From Sphingopyxis sp. RIFCSPHIGHO2_12_FULL_65_19 (GTDB taxonomy: Bacteria; Pseudomonadota; Alphaproteobacteria; Sphingomonadales; Sphingomonadaceae), in contig NZ_MIAM01000014.1 of NCBI RefSeq assembly GCF_001830555.1, positions 155,562 to 219,561 on the forward strand: a stretch of DNA of 64,000 nucleotides, written 5' to 3'. Under the pieces are notes generated by a model. The model made no database searches. It saw only the letters and a list, made by a program, of their open reading frames with translations, and was not told where the DNA came from. Each line of letters begins with the position of its first letter. Position 1 is the first letter of the stretch. Made by a program: the position numbers and the translations under genes. Shown here piece after piece: positions 33,355 through 42,536 of this stretch.

Positions 33355-34740
33355 ATGTCCGACAACACCGCCCAAAATGCTGCCGCTTCGACGCTTCCGG
33401 GCGTGCGCCCGCCCGTCTGGATCGCCCTTATCGGAATCGCCGGATTGGCTTTGCTGGCGGCTGACGGCCGCCTGGCGTTCTCTCCCCTTCAACTCGTCAT
33501 TGCTCTGCTGACCATGTTCGTGGGCACCATCGTCGCGGCCTTTTCGTGTAGACATATGCGGACTGATCGTCGGCGAGCATCCTATTTCGCGCGGATCGCC
33601 CTGCTGATAGGATCGGTCCTGCTATTCGTCCTGACGGACGATCTGCTGGCCTTCGGCGCCGCCTGGATAGCAAGCGGACTTCTGCTGGCCAGTCTCATCG
33701 GTCATTCCGATGCCCTCCCCGAAGCTCGCGAAGCCGCCATGCGCGCGCGGCGGACCTTCCTGATCGGCGATCTCGCGCTGCTCGCCGCGCTTGCGATTGT
33801 CGGGGGACATGGCGGAACAACCGATGTAAACGCCGCACTTTCGCGAAGCGGCAGCCTCTCTCCTCTCGCTAGCCACCTCGCGGCGCTGCTTCTCGTGATC
33901 GCGGCGGCTGCGCGATGCGCTCTGCCGCCTTTCTCGGCTTGGCTGCTTTCGTCGATGACAGCACCAACGCCGGTGTCGGCGCTAATGCACGCGGGGCTTG
34001 TCAATGCCGGCGGCTTTTTGCTGCTGCGGCTGGCACCGGTCCTCGAGGCAGCGCCTGCGGCGCGCTATGCGGCAGTCGGCCTGGGGCTTTTCGCAGCTCT
34101 GTGGGGCCTCGGCGTCATGGCCGTCCGCCCCGACGTCAAGCGCGCGCTAGCCGGGTCGACCGTATCGCAAATGGGGTTTATGATCATGAGCTGCGGCCTT
34201 GGCGCCTATGCCGCCGCGCTCTGGCATATCGTGGCGCACGGACTGTTCAAGGCCTGGCTTTTTCTCGGGGCGGGTTCGCTTATCGGGATGCGCCAACGCG
34301 AGCGGGCTCCGATTTCCCGCTCGGCCGTCCTGATGGCCGCTCTCCTCGCGCTGTGCGCCGGCGCCTGTATGGCCTTCAAAGCCGAAGTGGGCGGCGACCT
34401 GGTGGCGCTAACCCTCGCCGTGGCCGCAGCCGCCGCTACGCTGATTGCAGGATATGGCGCTCCCGCCTCGCGCCGCGCGCGCGCATGGCTGGTCGGTCTG
34501 GTCACGGCACTGATCGCGGCAAACGCAGCAGGTCTTTTGCTGATCGGCAGCCTTTATCAAGCGCACGCCGAACCCTTGCTTCCGTCACCCTTGCTGATTG
34601 CGATTGCCGCCCTCTTTCTGATCGCATGGCTCTTCCAAGCCGCGCGGATGGCGCGCGGCGCAGCGCTTCCCCCGGCGCTCTACGTCCGCCTTCTCAACGC
34701 CGGCTCCCTTCCCGCCCACCGTACCGGAGATCTCGCATGA
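33355..34740 (+). CDS. dabB: DabB, membrane proton-channel-like subunit of the inorganic carbon pump
   Basis: The product of about 461 residues is a NuoL/MrpA-like membrane protein with at least twelve helices. Conserved lysines and glutamates of this family occur in LPPFSAWLLSSMTAPTPVSALMHAGLVNAGGF and VKRALAGSTVSQMGFM (seen in part), and a histidine in HIVAHGLFKAWLFL. With DabA it forms the DAB complex, which couples an ion gradient to CO2 hydration and so traps bicarbonate in the cytoplasm. ATG 33355 follows AAAGGAAG at a good distance, and the longer open frame was not used. It overlaps dabA by four bases. Confidence 0.9.
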   Translation: MSDNTAQNAAASTLPGVRPPVWIALIGIAGLALLAADGRLAFSPLQLVIALLTMFVGTIVAAFSCRHMRTDRRRASYFARIALLIGSVLLFVLTDDLLAFGAAWIASGLLLASLIGHSDALPEAREAAMRARRTFLIGDLALLAALAIVGGHGGTTDVNAALSRSGSLSPLASHLAALLLVIAAAARCALPPFSAWLLSSMTAPTPVSALMHAGLVNAGGFLLLRLAPVLEAAPAARYAAVGLGLFAALWGLGVMAVRPDVKRALAGSTVSQMGFMIMSCGLGAYAAALWHIVAHGLFKAWLFLGAGSLIGMRQRERAPISRSAVLMAALLALCAGACMAFKAEVGGDLVALTLAVAAAAATLIAGYGAPASRRARAWLVGLVTALIAANAAGLLLIGSLYQAHAEPLLPSPLLIAIAALFLIAWLFQAARMARGAALPPALYVRLLNAGSLPAHRTGDLA

Positions 34741-37262
34741 ACATGATTGCTCCAATCGAACGCACAGGGGAACGGCTCGGCCGGACCGAAGTCGCCGGGC
34801 TCGTTGCGCTCGCCGCGCGCACGGTTGCGCCGCTCTGGCCGCTCGAAAGCGCGATTGCCGTCAACCCGCTGGCGAGATTCGAAGAGCTGCCGTTCGCGCA
34901 AGCCGTGGCTGAAGCATCGAAGCTTTTCGGCGCGCGCCGCACGCTGCCGCTCGCGCTTTGGCGGCGGCTTTACGAAAATGACCGCATCGACGAAGCCGCC
35001 TTGCGCGATGCGGCCATCGCACATCTGGGCGGCATCTATCACGCCGCCGCGCCTATTGCGCCCGGCGTAACGATGCTCGACGCGCTGATGGCGTGCCTGT
35101 TGGCGATCGAACCCGGCGACCAGCCCGAGCGGAAAGACGGACTTGGCCCTGATGCGGCGTTCATCGCAAAATGGTGCGGCGCCTTTTTCGACCATGGCAT
35201 GACGACGATGCCATTGCCGTACCGCGACCTCGGGCTTTATCGCGCCGTGCTGGCGATGGCAGCGTATGACCCTGATTACCGGACGCTCACAGGCGCGCGG
35301 GGCGCAGCGTTGCTGCTGAGCGTCCCGCGCGACCCGCTTGAGGCCATTTCCGAGGGGCTGGCGAGTCTGGAAGTACCGGTCGACGAACTCGCCTATCTGT
35401 CGGGTCTGGTGGCACGTCTCCCGGGATGGGCTGGCCATATCCGCTGGCGCACCGACCATGCCGACCCTGACCGCGTGGCCGATGTCCCGGCAACTATGGC
35501 CGATCTCGCCGCGCTCTGGATCTTGCTGGCGCGCGCCGACGCAGTGTCCGCTTTGCCCCCCGCGCCGTCCGCCGGCAAAGACAGGCGCGCCGCGCTCTTG
35601 GCCCACTTCGGCTTGACCGCCAAGGCGCTCGACGCGCGCAATGCCGAAAGGCTCGACGCGGTGGCGCGCGTCGATGACGACGCGCTTGGTGCCTTGTTCA
35701 TGACGGCCGCCGAACGGAGCTATGCAAACGGCCTGATGCCGGCACTGCAAAGGGCCGCTCGAACCAGCAACCCACCCCTCCGGCCCGATGCCCAGCTGGT
35801 TTTATGCATCGACGTGCGCTCGGAGCCCTTCCGACGAGCTCTGGAAGCAGAAGGCAATTATGAAACCTTCGGCTATGCCGGATTTTTCGGTTTGCCCATT
35901 GCGCTGCATCCCTTCGCCGGCGCGCATCGCGCCCGCCTGCTGCCGGTGCTTCTCTCGCCCCGGCACGACATTTCGGAGCGTCCAGTCCCCGGCCGGGAAA
36001 GCGAAGCGGAGGCAATCGCTGACGGGGCGCGTCGCGATGCCTGCACCAGCGATCTTTTCGCGGCTGCGAAAGTTGGCCCGGCAACTGCCTTTGCCGCTGC
36101 AGAGGCGACCGGACCGCTCGCCGCAGCCCTGATGCTGGCGCGGACCTTCGCGCCGCTCGCGGCAAGCCGCGCGGCCGCCACGCTCCGCAAGCGCCGGCAG
36201 CTCGCTCTCGCGCCCGCGCCTGAAGGCTATGCGAATCACACCGGCGTCTCGCTTGCCGACAAGGTCGGTTATGCCTCTGCCTTGTTCCGCCTGACCGGGA
36301 TGCGGCCCGATACGGCACGGCTTGTCGTGTTGACGGGACATGGCGCAAGCGCGGTCAACAATCCCTATGCGGCCGCGCTCGATTGCGGCGCCTGCAGCGG
36401 CCATGCGGGCGGCTCGAACGCGCGACTGCTGGCAGCGATGCTGAACGATGCAGATGTGCGCTCGGGCATGGCGGAGGAAGGCCTCAAGCTGCCGCCAACC
36501 ACCTATTTTCTGGCTGCAGAACATAACACGACGACGGACGAGGTGACGATCTTCGATGCCGATAGCATACCCGATACCCACGCCGCCGACCTCGCCGCGC
36601 TTTCAGCAAGTCTCGCGCGTGCCGCCGGAGCCAACCGCGCCCGCCGCGCCCGGTCGCTGGACCGAGCGCCGGGCGACCTGCTGACGGGCGCCGTGCATTG
36701 GGGCGAAGTCAGGCCCGAATGGGGTCTTGCCGGGAATGCCGCCTTCATCGTCGGCCCGCGCGACCTGACCCGCGCCATCGACCTTCAAGGGCGCGCCTTC
36801 CTCCATAGCTACGATTGGCGGGCCGACCGCGACGGCAGCGCGCTGGCGACGATTCTGACGGCGCCAATGGTCGTGGCGCAGTGGATAAACTGCCAATATC
36901 TCTTTTCCACGATCGACAACGAGCGTTACGGGTCGGGCGACAAGGTCACCCATAATGTCATCGGCGGCATTGGCGTCGTCCAGGGAAACGGCGGCGATCT
37001 CAAGATCGGCCTGCCCCGCCAGTCGCTCTTTCGCGACAACGGACTTCCGCACCACGTTCCGCAGCGTCTGCTGGCCATCGTTCATGCACCGTTCGATCGC
37101 GTGGCTGCGCTCGTCGAGACCAGCGACATCCTCCGGCGACTGTTCGGCAAGGGCTGGGTGCAACTTATCGTGATCGATCCCGAAACGGCGCGCGCGCGGC
37201 GCTGGCGCGAAGACGGCGCCGACTGCGGCGAAGGCCGGAACCTTCTCTGTGTCGATTGTTAA
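34737..37262 (+). CDS. dabA: DabA (DUF2309), carbonic-anhydrase-like subunit of the inorganic carbon pump
   Basis: The product of about 841 residues is a complete DUF2309 protein. The zinc-site residues match known DabA: C357 and D359 in LCIDVRSEPFRRALE, H535 in TGHGASAVNNPYA, and C550 in DCGACSGHAGG, with the same 15-residue His-Cys distance. It is a beta-carbonic-anhydrase-like vectorial enzyme on the cytoplasmic face, active only in complex with DabB. ATG 34737 overlaps the dabB stop. The N-terminal LWPLESAIAVNPLARFEELPF is also conserved in the family. No carboxysome or RuBisCO gene is in the window. Confidence 0.95.
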   Translation: MNMIAPIERTGERLGRTEVAGLVALAARTVAPLWPLESAIAVNPLARFEELPFAQAVAEASKLFGARRTLPLALWRRLYENDRIDEAALRDAAIAHLGGIYHAAAPIAPGVTMLDALMACLLAIEPGDQPERKDGLGPDAAFIAKWCGAFFDHGMTTMPLPYRDLGLYRAVLAMAAYDPDYRTLTGARGAALLLSVPRDPLEAISEGLASLEVPVDELAYLSGLVARLPGWAGHIRWRTDHADPDRVADVPATMADLAALWILLARADAVSALPPAPSAGKDRRAALLAHFGLTAKALDARNAERLDAVARVDDDALGALFMTAAERSYANGLMPALQRAARTSNPPLRPDAQLVLCIDVRSEPFRRALEAEGNYETFGYAGFFGLPIALHPFAGAHRARLLPVLLSPRHDISERPVPGRESEAEAIADGARRDACTSDLFAAAKVGPATAFAAAEATGPLAAALMLARTFAPLAASRAAATLRKRRQLALAPAPEGYANHTGVSLADKVGYASALFRLTGMRPDTARLVVLTGHGASAVNNPYAAALDCGACSGHAGGSNARLLAAMLNDADVRSGMAEEGLKLPPTTYFLAAEHNTTTDEVTIFDADSIPDTHAADLAALSASLARAAGANRARRARSLDRAPGDLLTGAVHWGEVRPEWGLAGNAAFIVGPRDLTRAIDLQGRAFLHSYDWRADRDGSALATILTAPMVVAQWINCQYLFSTIDNERYGSGDKVTHNVIGGIGVVQGNGGDLKIGLPRQSLFRDNGLPHHVPQRLLAIVHAPFDRVAALVETSDILRRLFGKGWVQLIVIDPETARARRWREDGADCGEGRNLLCVDC

Positions 37263-37277
37263 GGAGGAGATTTGATC

Positions 37278-37652
37278 ATGACCATGAAGCAAAATGCCTT
37301 GCCCCTGCCGCTTCACCGGCGCCGCAAGATCGAAATCGTCATGCGGGCGGAGGATCGAACGATGGTGGAAGACTTGCTGCGCGCGGCCGGCGTCAGCGGC
37401 TGGACCATGATCCGCGACGTTGCCGGAATGGGCCATCACGGCTTTCATCAGGGCAGGACGATCTTTAACGATGAAAGCGGCCTGGTGATGTTCGTGGGCG
37501 TCGGCGACGAGGCGGTCATCGCCGATGTCGCCGGCGGCCTGTCACGCCTATTCGAAAGCCGTCCGGGAGTGACCTTTCTGTCCGATGTCGAGGTCATGCG
37601 GTCTGACTATTTCTCGCCCGCGCGTAGCACACCCCGTGGACCGTCCCTTTGA
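37278..37652 (+). CDS. PII-like regulatory protein of the dab operon
   Basis: The product of about 124 residues has a PII-like ferredoxin fold: RKIEIVMRAEDRTMVEDLLRAAGVSGWTMIRDVAGMGHHG, with the ligand-binding T-loop region shortened, and VGVGDEAVIADVAGGLSRLFE. PII-like genes (also called dabC or CPII-type) frequently accompany dabBA and probably sense bicarbonate or nucleotides to control the pump. An AAGGAGG site precedes the start; ATG 37278 is used, while a TTG at 37272 is also possible. It overlaps the DUF6671 gene by 17 bases if that gene starts at GTG 37636. Confidence 0.85.
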   Translation: MTMKQNALPLPLHRRRKIEIVMRAEDRTMVEDLLRAAGVSGWTMIRDVAGMGHHGFHQGRTIFNDESGLVMFVGVGDEAVIADVAGGLSRLFESRPGVTFLSDVEVMRSDYFSPARSTPRGPSL

Positions 37653-38478
37653 AACGCGCGGCCGCACGGCCGTCGTTGCGACGATGCACGGCAAGGAGCG
37701 CGTCATCATTCCTGCCCTTGCGCCGCTGGGTCTCGCGTTTCTGCCCTGCCCGGCGATCGACACCGATCGCTTCGGCACCTTCACGCGCGACATCCGACGC
37801 GCGGGGAGCCAACGGGCGGCCTTGGATGCGAAAGCTCGTGCCGGACTCGCCGCCGCGCCGGGAGCCGATTATGCGGTAGCGAGCGAGGGGGCGTTCGGAC
37901 CGCATCCCGCCTTCCCCTTCATCCCGTCCGGCTTCGAACTGGTTGGGCTCCTCGAGAGGCAGTCCGGCGCGATGATCGTGGGCCGATATCTCAGCCTCGA
38001 CACCAATTTCCGCCAGGCGCAGGCCTCGACGATCGACGAGGTCGAAGCCTTCGCCCAAGCAATCGGCTTTCCGAGCCATGCGATCGTGTTGATGGCAGGC
38101 CGCGACGGCCCGATCATCGCCAAGGGGGTGTCGGATCGGAGCATTCTGATTTCGCAGGCTCAGGCCGCTATCGAATGCGGCGGCTCGGTATGGCTGGAAG
38201 CCGATATGCGCGCAAATCGCAATCCGCAGCGGATGGCATCGATATCGCTCGCGGTGCAGGAACTGCTAAGCACCCTTACCACGCGGTGCCCGGCTTGCGA
38301 TTATCCCGGCTGGACGCCGCAGACGAAAGATGGCCGACCCTGTCTCTGGTGCGAAAACCCGACCTTCGAGTCATGGATCGAGGTTCGTCAATGCGGAAAC
38401 TGTGGTCATCAGGCGGAACGATGTCTTGATGCCGACCGAAGAGCCGAACCCGGGCTCTGCCTCATCTGCAACCCATGA
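37636..38478 (+). CDS. DUF6671 family protein with C-terminal CxxC clusters
   Basis: The product of about 280 residues has the family start GRTAVVATMHGKERVIIPAL and an ADMRANRNPQRM segment. The last 60 residues contain four CxxC pairs (CPAC, CLWC, CGNC, CLIC), which would bind two zinc ions or an iron-sulfur group. No function is known for the family. The GTG start is chosen because it lies just before the homology region and within the preceding gene end, giving translational coupling with the PII-like gene. An ATG at 37585 also exists. Presence at the end of the dab operon suggests a role in inorganic-carbon uptake or its sensing. Confidence 0.75.
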   Translation: MDRPFETRGRTAVVATMHGKERVIIPALAPLGLAFLPCPAIDTDRFGTFTRDIRRAGSQRAALDAKARAGLAAAPGADYAVASEGAFGPHPAFPFIPSGFELVGLLERQSGAMIVGRYLSLDTNFRQAQASTIDEVEAFAQAIGFPSHAIVLMAGRDGPIIAKGVSDRSILISQAQAAIECGGSVWLEADMRANRNPQRMASISLAVQELLSTLTTRCPACDYPGWTPQTKDGRPCLWCENPTFESWIEVRQCGNCGHQAERCLDADRRAEPGLCLICNP

Positions 38479-38694
38479 ACCGCCATCTGCGTGCGATCAG
38501 CCTACGGCGAAGACTGCCACGAGCGCGGGCCCGCTTCCGCGGTACGACGCCCTATCGATCAATATTTGGTCATACGAATCAGCGTCAAATCATAGCCCGA
38601 ATCCTTAACGCCCCCCTCCCGCGCAGCGGATCGCGTGAAGATTTTCCGCTCGGGTGAGCGCCCACAGATTGTACCCCGATAGCTCGCCGACGGT

Positions 38695-38710
38695 CGACTA
38701 TCCATAGTCG
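38695..38710. promoter_or_regulatory. perfect palindrome with a tiny open frame behind it
   Basis: CGACTAT-CC-ATAGTCG is a perfect inverted repeat with 7-bp arms in the gap between the convergent DUF6671 and SDR genes (38479-38764, otherwise empty). Six bases behind it a 35-codon frame starts at ATG 38716 and ends at 38823, overlapping the SDR end. No T-run follows, so it is more like an operator than a terminator. Confidence 0.35.
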
Positions 38711-38764
38711 TCGCCATGACCGAGCAGCTAAGCATACCAGAATGGTCTGGGCTTCAATGGCTGC

Positions 38765-39796
38765 TTAAAATGGGATTGGTCGACCATCCCAGCCAAAGAA
38801 CCCCCCGCTATCCGCCGGAATGAGCTGGTTAATCACGGCGAGCATGTGGGCGGCGCTGTTTTCAGCAGCGAAGAGCGAAGTTGGGGGGATCCGCGCCTGA
38901 AAGGGCTCGGAAAGGGGCGTATCGACGGTTCCAGGATGCAACACTGCCACGATCGCCTCTGGGTTGCGATGACGAAGCTCGATAGCGAAGCATCGCACAA
39001 GGGCATTGAGCGCCGCCTTCGATGCGCGATAGCTGTGCCATCCCCCCAGTCTGTTGTCCGCAATCGAGCCGACTCTCGCCGACAGGAAACTTGCGGCCAC
39101 CCGGCGCTTTGCGGCAAGAACGGGAAGGAAATGCTTGGCAACCAGCGCAGGGCCGATGCTGTTGACCGCGAACACCCTGGTCATTGCCGCAGCATCGATG
39201 TGGCGAAAGCTCTTCTCGGGGTTTATCGAGCCCTCGCCGTGCAGAAGGCCCGTTGCCAGGATCAGAAGATCAAGATCGCCATCCTGTGCGACCGCACGAG
39301 AAGCTTCGGAAAGCGCGCTTTCATCAAGGATATCGACCGTTATCGGCGTGATCACATCGTCATGGGCCGGGATCCGGTTCCGGCTTGCAGCATATATGCG
39401 GCCGTATTTTCCGGAAGAGCGAAGCGCATCAACAAGGGCTCGGCCGATACCGCCGCTGCTCCCGATGACGAGGGCGCGCTTGCCTTCCAGAGAGTCCTCC
39501 CGCGCTCGCCGACGATGCGCTTGAAGACCGCGCGTAACGTGCATTCGTCTTTCCCGCGACCTGCCCAAAGGGGAAAACCGCGGACTGGGCTCGGCAGCTT
39601 GAAGCTTCGCCTTTGCCGACATCCTGATTGCATTTGCCGTGGTCTCAATGCCGACCGCGCTGAGCACAGCCGCGTGGTGCATCTTTATCCTCCGTTCGCA
39701 GAGCGAGAGTGCGGACGCGATCTGCTTGCTCGGTTGTCGGCTTGCCCTCAGCTTCATGACCTCGCGCTGACGCGGCAGGAGCGCATCGATTTGCAA
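38765..39796 (-). CDS. SDR family oxidoreductase preceded in frame by a LuxR-type HTH
   Basis: The frame encodes 343 residues. Residues 6-65 (LLPRQREVMKLRASRQPSKQ, then ALSLCERRIKMHHAAV) are a LuxR/GerE-type DNA-binding domain. Residues 105-340 are a short-chain dehydrogenase: IGSSGGIGRAL cofactor motif, NSIGPALVAK, YRASKAALNALVR with the catalytic Tyr and Lys, and HPGTVDTPLSEPF. The fused form would need a TTG start at 39796. ATG 39544 gives an SDR of about 259 residues with a GGGAAAG site. The HTH part lacks any receiver or sensor domain, so it is either a true fusion or a remnant of a broken regulator joined to the SDR. Confidence 0.75.
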   Translation of the reverse strand: MQIDALLPRQREVMKLRASRQPSKQIASALSLCERRIKMHHAAVLSAVGIETTANAIRMSAKAKLQAAEPSPRFSPLGRSRERRMHVTRGLQAHRRRAREDSLEGKRALVIGSSGGIGRALVDALRSSGKYGRIYAASRNRIPAHDDVITPITVDILDESALSEASRAVAQDGDLDLLILATGLLHGEGSINPEKSFRHIDAAAMTRVFAVNSIGPALVAKHFLPVLAAKRRVAASFLSARVGSIADNRLGGWHSYRASKAALNALVRCFAIELRHRNPEAIVAVLHPGTVDTPLSEPFQARIPPTSLFAAENSAAHMLAVINQLIPADSGGFFGWDGRPIPF

Positions 39797-40344
39797 ACGG
39801 GCCGCATATTTCGGCCTCCGACGGCGTCCCCTTTGTCATCGGCCTCCGCGAACCGAGGAAATATTCAAGCGTCCCTCCAGTGAAAATCGACGCGGAAAGC
39901 ACCGCGCTAAGAACAGGCGACCCAAGCGGCATCGTTGCTCCGCAGCCAAGGCAGCGATATTTTCTTGAAGCCCATTCATATTTGCCTTCGCCCTGCCACA
40001 AGACGGTTCATGATTATTCCTATATTGATATTAGCCTGGCGGCGAGTTCCTCTACCAGCTCTGCCCGATTCCATACTGGCGGCTCGCAAACATAGATCTC
40101 AGATAGCTAGAGAGTATTCGATCGCCCCTGCTTTCTGGGAGCAAGGTCAGGCCTTAGGGTTAAGCTCCTTCGCGCCAGCATGAGCGAGACAGATTTGGCC
40201 GCAGCAGCGATTTGCCGCTGTCAACAAATGTCCGCTAACGGGCTTCCCATTACGTGGCCGGCTACGTCTTAAATCAGGCGCATAGCAGCCGTAAACGATG
40301 GCTTAGCCACCCAGCGACTATTCGATATTTAGTCCGACATGGTG
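39797..40344. other. intergenic region at the presumed island edge
   Basis: About 550 bases with lower GC content. On the minus strand a frame from 40001 encodes KYRCLGCGATMPLGSP and a hydrophobic stretch. It then runs out of frame into the SDR/HTH gene and is not accepted as a gene. A dispersed repeat unit ATGTCCGCTAACGGGC occurs at 40228-40243. Nothing else was recognised. Confidence 0.4.
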
Positions 40345-42423
40345 TCAACCGCGCTTGCGCCGCCCGGCGCTCTCGCGAGTTGGCCGCGCGCCGCGCATGC
40401 AAACGGGTAGCAACCGGATTTCTACGGTATCTTGCAGATGGGCGGTCACTTTGGGTATCTGGTTCACGACATCAAGCAGGATCTGGAGGCGTGTGGCGCT
40501 CGCGTATCGGTTGGCATTTTCGCCGCCATGCTTCTGACCGAGAAGATCCGACCGAAATTCTTCGAATGTCTGCAACATCTTCAATTCAGTGCTGACCATA
40601 TGCCGACCGCTGTGAACCGCCTGTCCCGGCTTTACGAGTTTCAGACGTGGCTTAATGTGAAGCCATATATTTTTGAAAAATACATCTCCCAGCGCACGCC
40701 CTGTGCGACCGGGTTGGATTTCTGGAAAGAGGTACTGCTCGCCAGCTTCCTTCATGGCTTGGACATAATGCATGAAGCCCAAGCGACGCAGCTCTTCGCA
40801 AACAGGAATCTTACGAACGCTGGTCGCGTTCTTGACGCCGCCCGCAGAAGTTTTCCTGATGTTGACAAAAAAGATACCGTCTTCTTCGCCGATATCATCG
40901 ACCAAAAGCTTACAAGCTTCCTCGCGCCGCATACCTGAATACCAGACCAGCGGCATGACCCAATAGGCTGCGTCGTGCCAAATCGAGCCTCCCGGCGTCA
41001 CGGACAAACGCTGAGGCAAATCGACGCCCGTACCGCCGGTCCAGATGCCGAGACGAAACAATTCTTCACCCTGCGCAATCGTATAGGGGTCGCGCTCGTC
41101 GCGCTCGTCCCTGTCGTCCTCATCGAGGATAAAATCTGAAAAATCGAGAGGCGCCATTGGCGTTTTCGTCGCAAGCCACGCACACAATCTCTTGAGGTTG
41201 GCGAAATGACGATTGATGGTTCCTACGTCGAGGCCAATCGCGAACGAGATTTCTTCGCCGCGCTCCTCTTCTTCAGTAAGACGATCGAGCGCCTCGCTGC
41301 AAATTTCCTCCAGCGACATCGCTTCGTGTCGAGGCGACTTATGATGCGACGACGGTAACCGGTTCAACAGGTCGTAAAACTGGTTCAGGTCTTCCTGGCA
41401 TGTTGCTGCCATGGCCTTGCCATTATTTGACTTGCCGAACAGAAAGGGCGCGGCCTTGAACTGGCGCTTCTGGCTGGCGCCCCAGACCTTCGGCTGCGAC
41501 TTGCGCTTTTTGGGGTTCGCACCCTCGGCCAGGACCGGCGCATCTTCCCGTCCGCGCGCCTTTGGTTTCAGCTCCATATATTTTTCTACTGCCTGCACCG
41601 GGCTAAGGGTGGCATAATGGGTCTGCACATCGGTGAGTGTCGACGCTGACGCAGGCACAATGGTGCTGGCGTTCCACGCGTTTGGAGGCGCAGGGGCGGA
41701 GATCGGGGGAGGCATCGAAGTCTGCAGAGGCGCTCGCCCGAGCGCGTTCATCAGCGCCAAGCTGTGTTCGATCGCCCGAACCTCGGGGCTGTCGTAGGTT
41801 GCCGCGGCCGTCAACCGTGCCCCACACATGACCTGCCGGGCAATTTCGATTCGGTCAGCCGCTGGCTCGATGCCGAGCCGCTCCAGCAATGCCTTTGCCT
41901 CATTCAGCAAATTGCCGGGAACATCGCCGGCTTGGGAAAGCATCGCATAAAGATTGGCGCGGGCCTCTTCGTCCAGCGACGGAAAGCGCTTGTCGAATGA
42001 CCCGATGTAATCGATGCCCATATAGTCGTCGAAGCCATTTGCGATGAAATCGCCGTTAAACGCTGCATAGATCGAGAGCATCTGGTGGAAGCGAGCGGTG
42101 ACATTGCCCTCACCGTCCTTCTCGATCACCGCCAACTGATGCGCCAGCATGTTGCGATACCGCACCATCTCCTCTCGAAAGAGATGGTTCACCTGCTCGC
42201 TGGTCAGTCCTTCCTGCTCGATCCGTTCGTATAAGCTCATTCGCACAACCTCGCTTCGGCTGGTCATCGCGACCGCGCGCCGTCGCGCGACCGACTGGTC
42301 CTTCGTCAAAAGGCTGACCGTTGTTACGATGGTTATAGGACGTTCAAGCCGTCCAACGAAGCGCACCCGGCGACGCCACCAGTAGGTGGCCCCGCGACGG
42401 TTCACATTTTCGATTGCTGGCAT
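40345..42423 (-). CDS. large phage-type tyrosine integrase next to tRNA-Gln
   Basis: The product of about 692 residues begins with RGATYWWRRRVRF followed by ISLLTKDQ-like TVSLLTKDQSVARRRAVAMT, the N-terminal pattern of DUF6538-type integrases. A long linker and a catalytic domain follow. Catalytic residues are visible as R in WYSGMRREEACKL, the histidine-arginine pair in VHSGRHMVSTELKM, and the tyrosine in ENANRYASATRL. ATG 42423 is chosen because homology begins there. The gene starts about 115 bases from the 3' end of tRNA-Gln, the usual arrangement for an integrase that uses the tRNA as its attachment site. Confidence 0.85.
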   Translation of the reverse strand: MPAIENVNRRGATYWWRRRVRFVGRLERPITIVTTVSLLTKDQSVARRRAVAMTSRSEVVRMSLYERIEQEGLTSEQVNHLFREEMVRYRNMLAHQLAVIEKDGEGNVTARFHQMLSIYAAFNGDFIANGFDDYMGIDYIGSFDKRFPSLDEEARANLYAMLSQAGDVPGNLLNEAKALLERLGIEPAADRIEIARQVMCGARLTAAATYDSPEVRAIEHSLALMNALGRAPLQTSMPPPISAPAPPNAWNASTIVPASASTLTDVQTHYATLSPVQAVEKYMELKPKARGREDAPVLAEGANPKKRKSQPKVWGASQKRQFKAAPFLFGKSNNGKAMAATCQEDLNQFYDLLNRLPSSHHKSPRHEAMSLEEICSEALDRLTEEEERGEEISFAIGLDVGTINRHFANLKRLCAWLATKTPMAPLDFSDFILDEDDRDERDERDPYTIAQGEELFRLGIWTGGTGVDLPQRLSVTPGGSIWHDAAYWVMPLVWYSGMRREEACKLLVDDIGEEDGIFFVNIRKTSAGGVKNATSVRKIPVCEELRRLGFMHYVQAMKEAGEQYLFPEIQPGRTGRALGDVFFKNIWLHIKPRLKLVKPGQAVHSGRHMVSTELKMLQTFEEFRSDLLGQKHGGENANRYASATRLQILLDVVNQIPKVTAHLQDTVEIRLLPVCMRGARPTRESAGRRKRG

Positions 42424-42536
42424 CAGGCACTGGCTCCACCCACTGGTAGCAATTGATGCCACTGCGATGGTCGGCCTTGCTCAGTTAAGGGAGAAACCTG
42501 GGGTTTTCCGTCCCTTGGCTGAGGCACAGCACCGGC

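Noticed and set aside
39645..40001. Minus-strand 118-codon frame with a CLGCG pair
   Set aside because: The second half overlaps the well-supported LuxR-type HTH frame; the first half alone is too short for a firm call.
40432..40938. Plus-strand 168-codon frame
   Set aside because: It is antisense to the catalytic domain of the tyrosine integrase.
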